From: Annona cherimola
Taxonomy: Eukaryota; Streptophyta; Magnoliopsida; Magnoliales; Annonaceae
DNA length: 64,000 nucleotides
Assembly (NCBI GenBank): GCA_030490835.1
Contig: CM059971.1
Location: forward strand, 76,712,224 to 76,776,223
Direction of reading: 5' to 3'
This document shows, piece by piece, positions 37,230-49,701 of this stretch. Under the pieces are notes generated by a model that saw only the letters and a program-made list of their open reading frames with translations, did no database searches and was not told the DNA's origin. Within the stretch, counting starts at the first letter, position 1. The number at the start of each line of letters is the position of its first letter. The position numbers were made by a program, and so were the translations under genes.

Positions 37230-40200
37230 ATGAGAGTGGTTCTCCGCCGAATGAGAAAGGCTGTCTCAGCTCTGTTTCTCCTCTTTCTCGTCTGGAATTG
37301 CTTCGGAGAGTTCGGATCCGAAGCGCAACAGCTGCCTAATCACGAAAGTATGTTTCTTTTCTCGTTTCTCATGTTGATACCGTTTTCTCCTTTTTCTTCT
37401 TCGCTACATAGCTTCAGTCGTGCAATCTTTCTTTTAGATGAATCCTTCGCATTTTTAAAATTTTCAGGATTTAATAATTCCTTTTCTTCTTCTTCTTAAT
37501 GCCAAATTACAAGAAAGACGAAAGTGGCCGAACGATGTTAGTACTTAGTGCCGTTTTTATATGATTAGGAAGTGAAAATTCAGACAATAGTGTCACTAGT
37601 AGCTCTTTTGTCCCGTTTTCGTAACCTTCGGCTTTCTTTAAGTCTGCAGATGTGATTAGTGTTTTGCCTCTATAAAATCTAACCGACGTGGATCATAAAA
37701 AGAAAAAGCTTTCTATTTAGTTCTAATAATCAGTGCCATGAGAGCCCATGAATTTTCTCCGTTAATCATTCGGACTTAAATCTATTCGAGGTTTTTCCTC
37801 TGTACTTGGAGTTCTGTTTCTGTTTTCCCGAAAATGTTGCTAGATGCTGCCTAACCGAGATGAAAATGTAAAGAGAAGTCTTTCGGTTGAATTACACCTC
37901 ATGACCTCTTCCACCAAGCTGCGCGAAATCTTCAAGGGGTGTCACGATTTTGAGGAATTTGTATGCTTCACTGAATTGGAGTGATTAATCACAGAGTATG
38001 GAACCAGACAAAACCAAGTATAGATTACCATATGATTTCAGAATAGCTTTTCCTGTTTGTTAGTTCCTTTATTCGGTCTGTTGATGATTTATTCAGCGGG
38101 AAAATAAGCCCTCTCTCCATTCATTCGGTGAAATGGCGCCGTTCTAGCTGCAGGCTAATTGCAAGTCTAGACTAATGGTGAAGGTATGAAGTAGTCAAAT
38201 AGATTCTCAAATTATTTGACCTGTAGATTTTGTCAGATTTGATCATTCAAATGGTGGCGTCACCTATTACTGAATCTTTTCTTTTGTCCTTGTCAATCTT
38301 TCGATATATGCTAGTTCCTAATGGATTCAAAACCCATCGATAATCAAATCAGTCAATTTTATATATTTCCACAATTTTTTCTTCACACGTGAAATAAAAG
38401 GCCTACCATACTTGCCTGAGTCAGATGCAACTCTTGTAAACCTACTTGGACTTGGTCAACAACATTGATTAGCCAGTAAATGCAACATGTTTGACTAAAC
38501 CAAACTTGAGCTGATCATACTACAATTCAGCTTCCAAACTTGAGCGGATCACACTACAAACTTGGCCTGGATCAGATTTGAGTCAGGACCAAATGATGTT
38601 GTCAGTACCAGTCCAAGACTTCAATCCATAAAAACCCAGAACAAGAACATCTGTTATGCATCACCATAAGGTTCATCAACAATAGTCTATGCTTTAGATG
38701 TTAGATAACACTTCAATGCATCTGACAATTGCCTTCTGTGTTATAGTTGAGGCGCTTGAAGTAATTGCGCAGAAGTTGAAGAAGACGGATTGGAATACAT
38801 CTGTGAATCCTTGTAGCGGCACAAGCCCATGGGCTACATCCTTACAAGGCACCTATGTAAACAATGTTAAATGCAATTGTAGCTCAACTGTTTGTAATGT
38901 TATAAGCATGTATGGTCTTCCAAACATCATCTCACTTTTTGATGCCTGGTCTGCTTTCTTGTTTCATCTTTTCATTGGTGTATTTCTTTTATTTGAAATT
39001 TCAGAGAGCTGAAGGGTCAGAATCTGACAGGAGTTTTACCTGAAGAATTTGCCAATTTAACCTTCTTACAACAGATGTAAGCGGTTTCCTACAAATTAAT
39101 ATGCATGTCAACGAAACTTTGAGTGGTTGTGTCATCTGGCCTACTTGAGTCTAATGCATGTGCATTGTCATAATACTTTGTCAAAAAATTCTAGTTATGG
39201 TGAACCCAGGCAATGCCCAGCTTATCCACAGGTGCAGGTTTCATTCCTGCTTGAGAGCGTGTTCCCCCTTCCCCTCCCTTGACGTAATTCAAAAAAAAAA
39301 TTTCCATGCATACAAATTGGATTGTTATTTGTGTGGGGAGTAGTCCATTAAATGGATTACATGTGATAGGTTCCATCTTTTGCCCCTTCCAACATCTTGG
39401 CATGTACCATTATCATGATCAGTGCCTTACTCAAAATTAGTTGGAACTACAAAAGCACAGGTGCCATTTTTCAGTTTGCATATCCACAGGGTTAACTGGG
39501 TGGGACTTTATTAATTTTTATGGACATAAAGGAAAATCCCACTAACCAGGCAAATACATGACTGATTTTGGGGCATCAAGGACCAATTTTTAAAATGTTT
39601 TTAGGCGTCCTTTTCAATTGGCTTGGCAGCCATTGTCTCCAATATGTACAAAATTTTTATAAAAGGAATTTGGATGATATATAGGAATCTGATTTTATGA
39701 TTTTTCTGTCATGCAACAGAGATCTCACCCGGAATTATCTCAGTGGTCCAATCCCAGCCGCATGGTCTTCACTCCCTTTGATAAATTTGTAATACTCTCC
39801 CTCTCTCGCATAATTGTCTAAATACGTCCCTGTTGCCATCGCTCTCTATGAACATTGTCTAAATACTACTCTATTCAATGTTTGAACACTGCAGGACACT
39901 TCTGGGAAATCGCATCTCTGATAGAATTCCAGCAGAGATTGGAAGCATCTTGTCACTAGAATCACTGTATGAATTCATTTAATTTGGGCTAATGAAACTA
40001 CTTTCACTTCCTATAATTCAAAGGAACTGGTATTTTGCAGGGTTATTGAAAATAATGAGCTCAGCGGACCTCTACCACCCGAGCTTGGTAATTTGGGCAA
40101 CTTGACAAGATTGTAAGATCCTTTTTTTCCTGCAAATGCCTCCTCTGTCTTCATTTCTTAATCCCGACCCGCCATCATTTTGTGAATATCCACATGAAAT

Positions 40201-43200
40201 TGATTTCTTTGTGTGCCATAAAAAACCCACTCATGATTCCCTCTCTTTGATTCTAGTAACAAATATGGACATCCATTGTAAGAAAGTCACAAAAAAGAGA
40301 AGAAGGAGAAATAATTTGGTTGAGCGTGGAACTGGGCATGGTTATTCCTGAATTTTCAGTGGATTACCGGCTGCCCTTGTTCTGTCTATTTTTGGGACAT
40401 TCTAAAAGTTCCAATGAAGGGTGCCTTGTCAACTATAAGATGTAACTGCTGTGCAAGATCATTATGTTGAAGATCAATAGAAATTTACTGATGATAGAAT
40501 TCCCACCAATGTTTTCAATAGGAAGCATGCTTTGGCTGGTGTGCACCTCTTAACAGTGCTGCCCTCAGCCATTCACCAATGTCAATCATTTGGGATAAGA
40601 TGCTTGCTATGCATTAAACATTATCTGTATAAATTAATTTTCTTTCTTTCTTTATTTTTTGTTCTGAATGTCCGCAACCATTGTGGTGCAGTTTTGCTTG
40701 TTCAAACAACCTCTCGGGTGAAATTCCTGACACCTTTAGAAACTTGAGAAACCTGAAAGACTTGTAAGTAAATTCATCATTTTAAGGAATTTGGGCTTGT
40801 TTTCTGTGTAAAATAATTGTTGATTTTAGCTCATTTATATTTGCAGTCGGATAGATGGGAATCCTATCTCTGGGGCAATTCCTGATTTCATTGGGAACTG
40901 GACACAGCTTGATAGATTGTAAGAACTGTCTCAGATTTGATAGTGGCAGAAATTGCTACTTCAATGTATGTGCATTATGAAAAAGAGGTTTCAAATGGCT
41001 GCAGGGACATGCAAGGCACTTTTATGATGGGGCAAATTCCCTCTAGCATTGGTCTCTTGGTCAATCTAACTGAACTGTGAGCACTTTGCACACTATTCTC
41101 TTACTCTTTCATTTCCTAATGTAGCTGCCACCAGAACTGGATACATTTTCAAGGCATCGAATCTTTTATATTTTGATTTTTCAGGAGAATAACAGATTTG
41201 AATGTGTCGAGTATGCCATTTCCTCCGTTACAGACTCTGGTGAACATGGAGAGACTGTGAGTTGTTTGGTAGAATACTCAGCATTAGTATATGAATCTCT
41301 ATATTACTTCTGTTGATCGTTATTTGATCATACGCCACAGGACACTAAGGAATTGCTCAATTTCTGCCGTCATCCCATCATATATTGGAAACATGAAACA
41401 GCTGAAGCTCTTGTAAGTTACTGTATTTGAACAATTTAGGTGTCCTTTTGTATACTCCAAGGACTACAATTTACTTTCTCCAGTCAAAGTCTCAGTATGG
41501 ATGAGAAATGGTCACTGCATACTTGTAGCTTACAATGCATTTTAGAGACAATCAACACGTAGGTTACAAATGCATTTCAGTGACAACCGTTCTTTTGTAC
41601 TATTCTTTTTTCTACTGTAGAGACCTCAGCTTTAACAATTTGAGAGGAGAAATACCAGAGAGCATTGGTGAGCTGGATGACGAGGATCTAGATTACTTGT
41701 AAGAACTTCCATTCCTTATAACAAATTTACACAAAATATTATCCGATCTCGTAGAAACTCATGAAACTCTTCTTATCTTGTTTATTTATATTTAGAAATA
41801 TGATTCCTGATAATACTAAACAATGCAGGTTTCTTACCAGTAACAATCTGAGTGGGTCTGTACCTGATTGGGTCCTTGCAAGCAGTCATTACATGTAAAT
41901 AGTCTCAAATTACATTTCAATAGCACTTTACTTTCTTTATTTGTGTATAACTGATCCCTTGAAAAATTCTCTCCTTTGTTTGAGTCGTTTACATCATCAC
42001 CATGCTGCTTTTTGCTCCAAATCCAAAATTCAAAATGTGAAAACTTGACAATATGATACTGTCATGCAGGGACTTATCATATAACAATTTTACAGCATCC
42101 CCTCCAAATGATTGTTCTCAAGGGAGCAAGTAAGTGTGATAATTTACATGCTTGTTTCCTGAGTGATAGGTTACTTTCTGTTTTACAAACCTTTTTCTCT
42201 GAACTCAACAGGAACTTTGTGGCTAGCTTTTCATCTGAACAAGATAATTCGTGAGTTTTATGAAATTCATGTCTATATTATTAGACTTCCATTTACATAT
42301 GACCTTGCTTGCAAGCTTTGTTCTTTATCAAAAATACTGCACACAAAATGTATGATTTTCAATTTGAATTCTTCTTTCATTTTTTGTAGAATTGCATCAT
42401 GCTTGAGGAAGAATTTCCCCTGCTCTCAAAAGGCAACAAGTAAGCTTGACAACTAGAAAACATATCCTTCTACTGAAAAGCAAAAAAACTGCATTTCCAT
42501 TCATATATTAACTGTAGTGATTTTGCTTTTACGCTCATCTTTTATGCTAGTGAAAAGTGATCTTATAAAATTTTGCAGACTATGAGTTATTCATAAATTG
42601 TGGTGGTGAAGCAATGACTATTGGTGAACATGAATACGAAGCTGACACAAACCAGAATGGTAGATCTGCATTCAGCTCTAATGGTCGATGGGCATATAGC
42701 AGTACAGGGTTGTTTGTAGGAGACGATAATGCAAGGTTTTTACTGACAAACACATCAGCAAGTGCTGGAGACTTGTATTCAACAGCTCGCACAGCACCTA
42801 TCTCTCTCAAATACTATGGGCTTTGCTTACAAAATGGAAATTACACTATTGGGCTCCACTTCTCTGAAATAATCTTCACCAATGATCAATCTTATTTCAG
42901 TATTGGGAAGCGCATTTTTGATGTATCAATCAATGTAAGTGGATTGAATTGTCTTGATATATCATTATTAACAAGGGCCCATTAATTTTGTTCCACATTC
43001 GATCTGTCTGGTTCTTGTCCTTAAGGCTAAGACCACAAAATTCTCCTGATCTTTCTTTTGGCAAGCATATAATGAATTTCTTTCCTTGATAACTGTACTC
43101 ACTTTTCTCTTTTCATTATAATTGTTGATTGGATGTAATTCTGGTTGTATGTTTTTATTTTCACACAGGGAGAACCTAAATTGAAAGATTACAATATTGT

Positions 43201-46200
43201 GGAGGATGCTGGAGGTGCTGGGATCCCAATAGTCAGGAATTTTACAGTGATTGTAGCCAACCACACTTTGGAGATCCACTTCTATTGGGCAGGGAAAGGG
43301 ACCACTGCCATCCCAGATAGAGGATTTTATGGACCTCTAATTTCAGCAATTACTGTGACACCTAGTAAGACATCTGAGAATTTGTCTCCATTTTTCTTAA
43401 ACTTATTTCCTGATTTTGTCTTTCCCGTGGTAGACTTCAAACCTGACATGGGAGAAGGTGGTGGGCTTTCTGCTGGAGCTATTGCTGGCATTGTGGTTGG
43501 TTGCTGCATATTTTTTGGATTTATTTTGATAGTTCTCTGGATGAGGGGTTGCTTAGGAGGGAAAGATCCATTGGATAAAGGTAATGTAATGAATCAGTGT
43601 GTGGTTATTTATGTACTGTGTGAATGTCATAGACAAAATAGACCCAAAATAGTTTGATGCACTGCAAGCTCATGCCATGATTCATTCTGAAGGCTCACAA
43701 TTTATAATAAGTTTCTGAAATCAGATGTCATAACAGCATTTGTCTGCTTTTGTATATCAAGCTACCTTTAAGTTATTAATATGGATTTCTATTTTGGCTT
43801 GCTATTTAGTAGCTCCACTAAGATGGCATTTCCTCAGAAATATGCTGTTTTGTAATGTTCAGTAGAGCCATCGTTCTTCAGATAGAGAATATGTTAATTA
43901 CGTTGCACTTTCCAAAAATAAAGGGGGTCTTGTTAGGTAGAAATTTTGAAAGCAATTTGTGTGGGGCTGCAGGCATCATTATGGTACTTTATGATATTCT
44001 TGCAGCCAATCATGTCCGTAAATGGCTGTAAATGCAGATTAATTAGACTTACTTTTGCTGAAGCAAAGCTTAATGCACAGTTTTGAAAATCCTAACAATC
44101 CAAATGGTAACAACCTTCTGATGGCAAAAAGGGTGATAGTCTAAAGTTAATGGGAACAATTACATTTTGGTAACGTTCTATTCTATCATCTTTAGAAAGG
44201 ACTGTTTAAGTTGATTCACTACTTGCCTTCTCAATGTTGAGAGTTCTTTATTAAGTTGTCTATTTATCTAATTTAATGGCATGTATAAAGATATGGATAT
44301 AATGTTGTAGCAGTTAAAGAACAACATACATATAAAATGAGTGTAGCAGAAATGAGAATATTAAGGTGGATGAGTAGTAAACAAGAAAAGATAAAATTAG
44401 AAATAAAGTAACTCGAGATAAACTAAAAGTGAAGCCAATAGGTGATAAAATAAGGAAGACAGAATAAGGTGGTTTGGTTATGTTAAATGGAGGCAAATGA
44501 CACCTGTTAAGATTGTTGAGTTTATTCAAATAGAAGGCAGTAAGAGGATGAGAGAAGACCCAACAAAACATGGAAATAACTAAACAAGATACGAAAACAT
44601 TAAAGATTACTGAAAATTTAATTGCTGACTGTCAAGAATGGCTTAGCAAAATCCATGCAACTGATCCTACTTAGGTCGGAAATGGCTTATGATGATGATG
44701 AATGAATAAGTGACAGGTATAAAGATCAGAAAATACCTTTCCCGACCATGACGCATATTTTGTTTATGCTCTTTTGGCAGAACTCAGGGGACTAGAGCTG
44801 CAGACTGGTTACTTCACCTTAAAGCAAATAAAAACTGCTACCAACAACTTCGATCCTGCAAATAAAATAGGTGAAGGAGGGTTTGGGCCAGTTCACAGGG
44901 TATGAGAATTATGAACTTTTCTGTAGAGTTTTCATGTTGGCTGGTATCAGACAAGTCATCTTCATAGTTGTTACCCTCCGTTTTGCTACTTAGATATCAT
45001 GAAATCTGACACCCAGTCTTTCAAATGTGTAGGGTACCCTACCAGATGGTTCAGTCATTGCTGTAAAGCAGCTTTCAGCGAAGTCAAAGCAAGGGAACCG
45101 TGAATTTGTGAATGAGATAGGAATGATCTCTGCCTTGCAGCACCCAAACCTTGTGAAGCTTTTTGGATGTTGTATCGAAGGAAACCAGCTGTTGCTGATA
45201 TATGAATACATGGAGAACAATAGCCTTGCTCGGGCACTATTTGGTAATTTCCTTTTTTTATAATAGTTTTAGCCTGGCTATTTAAGATTTATGATTTGAA
45301 ACTTACTAGGAAAAAAGCATGGGATAAATAGTTTTCGTAGTTAACTGATTTCCCCATAAATGACTGATTACACCAAGGTTATTGTGAATTGTGACCATCT
45401 GTAGGCCGTGAAGATCAACGCTTGAAACTAGATTGGCCAACAAGACAAAAGATTTGTCTTGGGATAGCAAGGGGCTTAGCATATCTGCATGAGGAGTCCA
45501 GGTTGAAGATAGTTCACAGGGACATCAAAGCAACTAATGTTCTGCTTGACAAGGATCTTAATGCTAAAATATCTGATTTTGGCTTAGCGAAGCTTGATGA
45601 AGAGGAGAATACACATATCAGCACCCGAATAGCTGGAACCATGTGCGTAATCTGACTTTCTCACTTGTTTTGCTTCTCTTCCAAATTCGAAGGCACCTGT
45701 CATTCCATATGGACACCTAGATATTGGCTCCCACAAACATTTTGTGCTCTTTGATATACTGTAAACAAAGGGAATACAAACAGCTTAGAGAGGCAATCTT
45801 GTATAGTATTGTTAATTATGTGTTATTTGGATGTTTAGCATTGTTTGATGGCTGCTCCTCTCTTCTTTCTTCGTCTTCTTCTTTTTTTCTTTCTTCAATT
45901 TTAAATTCTTGTACAGAGGATACATGGCCCCAGAATATGCAATGAGGGGCTACTTGACAGATAAAGCAGATGTTTACAGCTTTGGAGTTGTCTTGCTTGA
46001 GATTGTCAGTGGAAAGAGCAATACAAACTACAGGCCTAAGGAGGAGTTCGTTTATCTTCTTGATTGGGTAAACTCAACTAACTTCAATTTTACTTCGACA
46101 GATTTCTAATGGTTGATTTATCCTGAATAATATTTTTGTGTGTCATCTCTTTTGAACCATTGACTCTAGAGCATGTTCGTTCAGACTTGTTCAAGATAGA

Positions 46201-47661
46201 ACTTTCCTTTTTGGTTAGATTAGGGGTGGGAATCGGGGTGGGTCAGGACGGGTCAGGGTTTGCCCAACCCTGACCCTACTTTTCAAAAATCTTATTTGAC
46301 CTTTATTTTATACCGGGTCGGGACAAGGTCGGTTTGACCCTTACTTTTTTCTACCAGGTCTAGGGACAAAATTCGGGTCGGTATCGGACCAGTTTCGGGA
46401 TAGCGGGTCGGGTCAAAAATACGAATCAAATAAGATAATTTTCAAAATTTATATATCTATCAAACATAAGTATACATTTATACTAAATTTAAATATTATA
46501 TGTTTCAATATTTCACTAATTATTAAAAAACACATAATTAAGAAAATAAAACATTTGAAAATATAGTATACATTTATTAAAATAGGTTAATATACAATTA
46601 CACATGAGGGTTATATCGTACAAATTTTTTATTGATTCTTATATTGCATTTTGAATAAATTGATTCTTCTATTGTTGATAGAGTTGAATATAAAAAAGTG
46701 AGAAATTTGAAAGAAAATAATAATAATATTTCAATATAGTCTTATAATTTTTAATAAATTTATATATGCGGGGGCGGGTCGGACTCTTTGGGTCGGGACA
46801 TGGTTGACCCACCCCAACCCTATTTTTGAATTCGGTCAAAATTTCTGACCCATCCCTATACCGGGTTAAAAATATATTGGTTTTACCCGGCCAAAAACGG
46901 GTCGGGTCAATACCGAGTCACGGGTCGACCCGCCCCAATTCCCACCCCTAGGTTAGATTATATCAAATTACAAGACTTGGTGTCTCTGGTATTGCATGTA
47001 GCCATAAATCATATCCTGATTGCAAGAATTGCAGTCTTAAGGAGATTCTCCAAGTTATGCACAGCTATTTAACTACAAGTGAAAAGACAAACAGGGTCCT
47101 TGTAAGCATATTTAATTAGGACAAAAGTCCCAAATGAATAGAAGGACGAGTATACAAGTAGGTAAAACAGATTAAAAAATGTAGCTCTTATGCCATCATT
47201 ATTTTGGGATGATGAACAATGATGAGAAGATTTTCACTTGTTTTCACCCATGGAAACCACAGGCCTATGTACTACAAGAGAAGGGAAGCCTCTTAGAACT
47301 GGTTGACCCTGTCCTGGGATCAAACTACTCAAAGGATGGGGCATTGAGGATGCTGAACTTGGCTCTTGTGTGCACCAACCCATCTCCAACTCTGAGGCCC
47401 AACATGTCGAAGGTGGTCAACATGCTTGAAGGACATACCATGATCCGTGTTCCTACGATGAAATCTGCTTCATCCATGGAAGATATGAGGTTTAAGGCAT
47501 TCGAGAGGCTCTCTCAGGACAGCCAATCGCATAGCATTTCAATGGAAGGACCATGGATAGACTCATCGATGTCTTTTCCTAGCAAAGAAGGAGAGACGAC
47601 ATCTTCTCCATCCTCAACAAGGCAACTGCTACCCGAAACGGTTGATAACAGCAAGGATTGA
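37230..47661 (+). CDS. LRR-malectin receptor-like Ser/Thr kinase (LRR-VIII-2), complete
   Basis: Exons: 37230-37347, 38747-38909, 39005-39076, 39720-39788, 39895-39966, 40041-40112, 40692-40763, 40847-40918, 41005-41076, 41185-41256, 41341-41412, 41621-41698, 41829-41894, 42070-42129, 42212-42250, 42390-42439, 42579-42934, 43169-43364, 43434-43580, 44781-44899, 45033-45243, 45405-45642, 45917-46067 and 47263-47661. These sum to 3036 bp, or 1011 aa, close to the family norm. The order is signal peptide ([20 protein letters not shown]), Cys cap (NPCSG), LRRs about 94-376, malectin-like domain about 406-590, helix about 602-628, kinase about 664-940 and a Ser-rich tail. Active-site motifs are [16 protein letters not shown] (Lys ~691), HRD (~789) and DFG (~807). 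In-frame Met at 37185 and 37251 are alternative starts; 37230 gives the most typical signal peptide. Nothing is broken. Intron 19 holds an RTE fragment and intron 23 a hAT element. It should act at the plasma membrane; its ligand is unknown. Confidence 0.93.
39190..39300 (+). mobile_element. Possible SINE remnant in kinase 2 intron 3
   Basis: A tRNA-like stretch with a B-box-like 'ggtttcattcctgc' followed by an A-run. No target duplication is clear, so this stays a weak call. Confidence 0.3.
44293..44716 (+). mobile_element. 5'-truncated RTE LINE fragment in kinase 2 intron 19
   Basis: About 420 bp matching the 3' end of the RTE at 7202-10410 (from about 9990 to its end), including 'gttaaagaacaacata' and the terminal 'gaaatggcttatgatgatg'. 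It is flanked by gtataaagat at 44283-44292 and 44717-44726, a 10-bp duplication. It is diverged and non-coding. Confidence 0.82.
46221..46950. mobile_element. Non-autonomous hAT-like element, copy B
   Basis: A 730-bp element with TIRs taggggtgggaatcggggtg and cgccccaattcccacccctа-type complement, flanked by ggttagat at 46213-46220 and 46951-46958 (8 bp, perfect). It is nearly identical along its length to copy A at 36197-36912. It lies in the last intron of kinase 2 and does not touch a splice site. Confidence 0.9.
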
Positions 47662-49449
47662 ATCATCCGATGCGGGGTAGGAATATCAGGAACACAAACT
47701 GTCTCCAAATCCATCGTTTTATAATTGAATGACATAATCAGAAGAAAATGCAAAAATTCCCACCAAAGCCTTGTAATTTATGGAGCTCCAAACATTATTT
47801 TGGATTACAGGCTGTTGCTTCATTGTTCTACCTTCATTACGGTTAGTAACTTACCATTCCTGGAAATGTCATGCAAGCTTGTCTTTGAATTGTGTTTTTG
47901 TAGAGTTGGTGCAGAACTCTGTGCATGTTTGGCTTTGTAAATAATTTGTCTGTGTGTTTTTGTATCTGGGCCCTATATAGGACTCTTATTATAATGACTT
48001 CAGTTAACCTGGAAAGTTACGAAGAATTAAAATTTCCATTTTTGGTAAGTGCACCTGGCTCACCATAGTTTTATTTTTTACCTCTTTCATGTGTATTTAG
48101 TTATAATTTTTTGGGTCCTAACTTTGCTATTTTAGCCCACTTTTTGATGACGTGAAATCTATTTCATTATATTTAGAACCATTTATTGGATTAGAAAACC
48201 TAATTTTATCCAGATCAAAAATGTGAATGGCCTCCAACCTAGGCACGCTAAAATATAATTTATGTGTTGAAAAATAAGAGAGTATTAAAAATGAGAAAAG
48301 ATTTGTTGAGAATGATCTCATTTATATTCCATTCAAACCCCTTTTATCCCGCTGAAGACACCTTGCCATTTCTAACCGCCTTAGTCTGAACACACCTATT
48401 AGGGCTATTTCTAAAGCATTTAAGAAACTTAAATGAGATGTAAATTAGATGAGGTTTTCCTTGCAAGACAACTTTTTCAACTTCAGATATCATTTTTTCT
48501 CTCATTGGTTTTATTTCAATGCATTCGGCTAGAAATTTCGTTTCTAATGTTTTTTGATTTTTTTGTAAAATTCTTAATATAAGTGTATTTAACTTATGTA
48601 TTATTATAAAAAACTTATATATTAAGTTTTATTAATTTTGAAAATTAGTATATATATTTTTTATTTTTAAAAATAGGAGTATTTTTTAGTCATTTAAAAA
48701 GTACTAAACCCCTCCCATTTTTAAAATAATATATATTTTCAAAAATAGTAAGGCATATATAGGTTCAATACAACTAGATTAAGAATTTTATTAAAAAAAT
48801 TAAAAAATGAAAAATGAAAATTCTAGCTGGATGTGTTAAAATTTTAATGCATCAAGTTACATTTAAACATTCCCCTTTCAATTTACATAATTATATTCTC
48901 AACTTATTTCTATCCAATTCAAGCCCCTTGCATACGGCCAAAGAGCCCAACGAAGTTGCTAACTTTTCAACCCGAAATGGTATTGAAACGAAAGTTTGTG
49001 TCCACTGGTCATTTTCTACATCACGACCCAATCCATGCTTGTCTTGGGCATACGGTGTACCTAATTTAACTACCTTTCATTTGTGGGCAGAAATTCCAAG
49101 GAAGTTCTCCATTTAATAGCATTTATAGATTAACTTAAGGGGCATTTCAAAGGATACAAGATGAGTAAGAAAAATTGTATTCGAAATATAAACGTTATAT
49201 TAAAAATTAAAATACCTATTTTAAAATTTGTATTATAAGTGGGGATAAAGAGACGAAGATTTAGATTATGCGTCGTGATCGTGCATCGACATATCTGCAG
49301 TTGTCGGAAAGCTAAGTACGAAACTCGATTAAATTCCGGTAAATTGCAATGCCCACACGCTTTGCATTTCCAGATTCGTCCGGTCCGATTCGCCTTCTTT
49401 CTTTGCCGCCAAACCAGCCTTATTTCTCTCTCTGTCTCACGCCTTACCA
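47662..49449. other. Kinase 2 3' flank and seipin 5' flank
   Basis: 3' UTR sequence to about 48000, then AT-rich DNA containing the hairpin element at 48520-48850. Unique sequence follows up to the GC-richer seipin leader from about 49330. No further gene recognised. Confidence 0.4.
48520..48850. mobile_element. Hairpin MITE remnant
   Basis: The ends pair as 'atgcattcggctagaaattt' against the complement of 'aaaattctagctggatgtg'. The interior is AT-rich and palindromic. It resembles 33865-34140. No duplication could be fixed, so the limits are approximate. Confidence 0.5.
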
Positions 49450-49701
49450 ATGAAAACCCTGCCCCGCCCTCCGCCTTTCTTCCCATTCTCTTCCGCTTCC
49501 TCCTCCAATGCCGGACTCCAAAACCCCTTCCGACGCTCGCTCGAACGATTTCGTCGACGCCCCCAGCCACCTTCCCCTGTCGGATATCGACACCGTCTCC
49601 GACTCCGCCTCCGCCTCCGGCTCCTCCGTCACCCTCCCCGAGATCGTTCTGGCCGATTTTGTCGATGCTGGCGAAATCGATTCCACCACGCCTCCTCCTA
49701 A
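49450..49701 (+). other. Upstream ORF overlapping the seipin start
   Basis: An ATG 58 bp before the seipin start opens an 83-codon frame (+1 relative to seipin) running into the coding region. The product is basic and low in complexity, and no domain is recognised. If it lies in the transcript it would lower seipin translation. Neither ATG has a purine at -3, so scanning past it is plausible. Confidence 0.35.
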
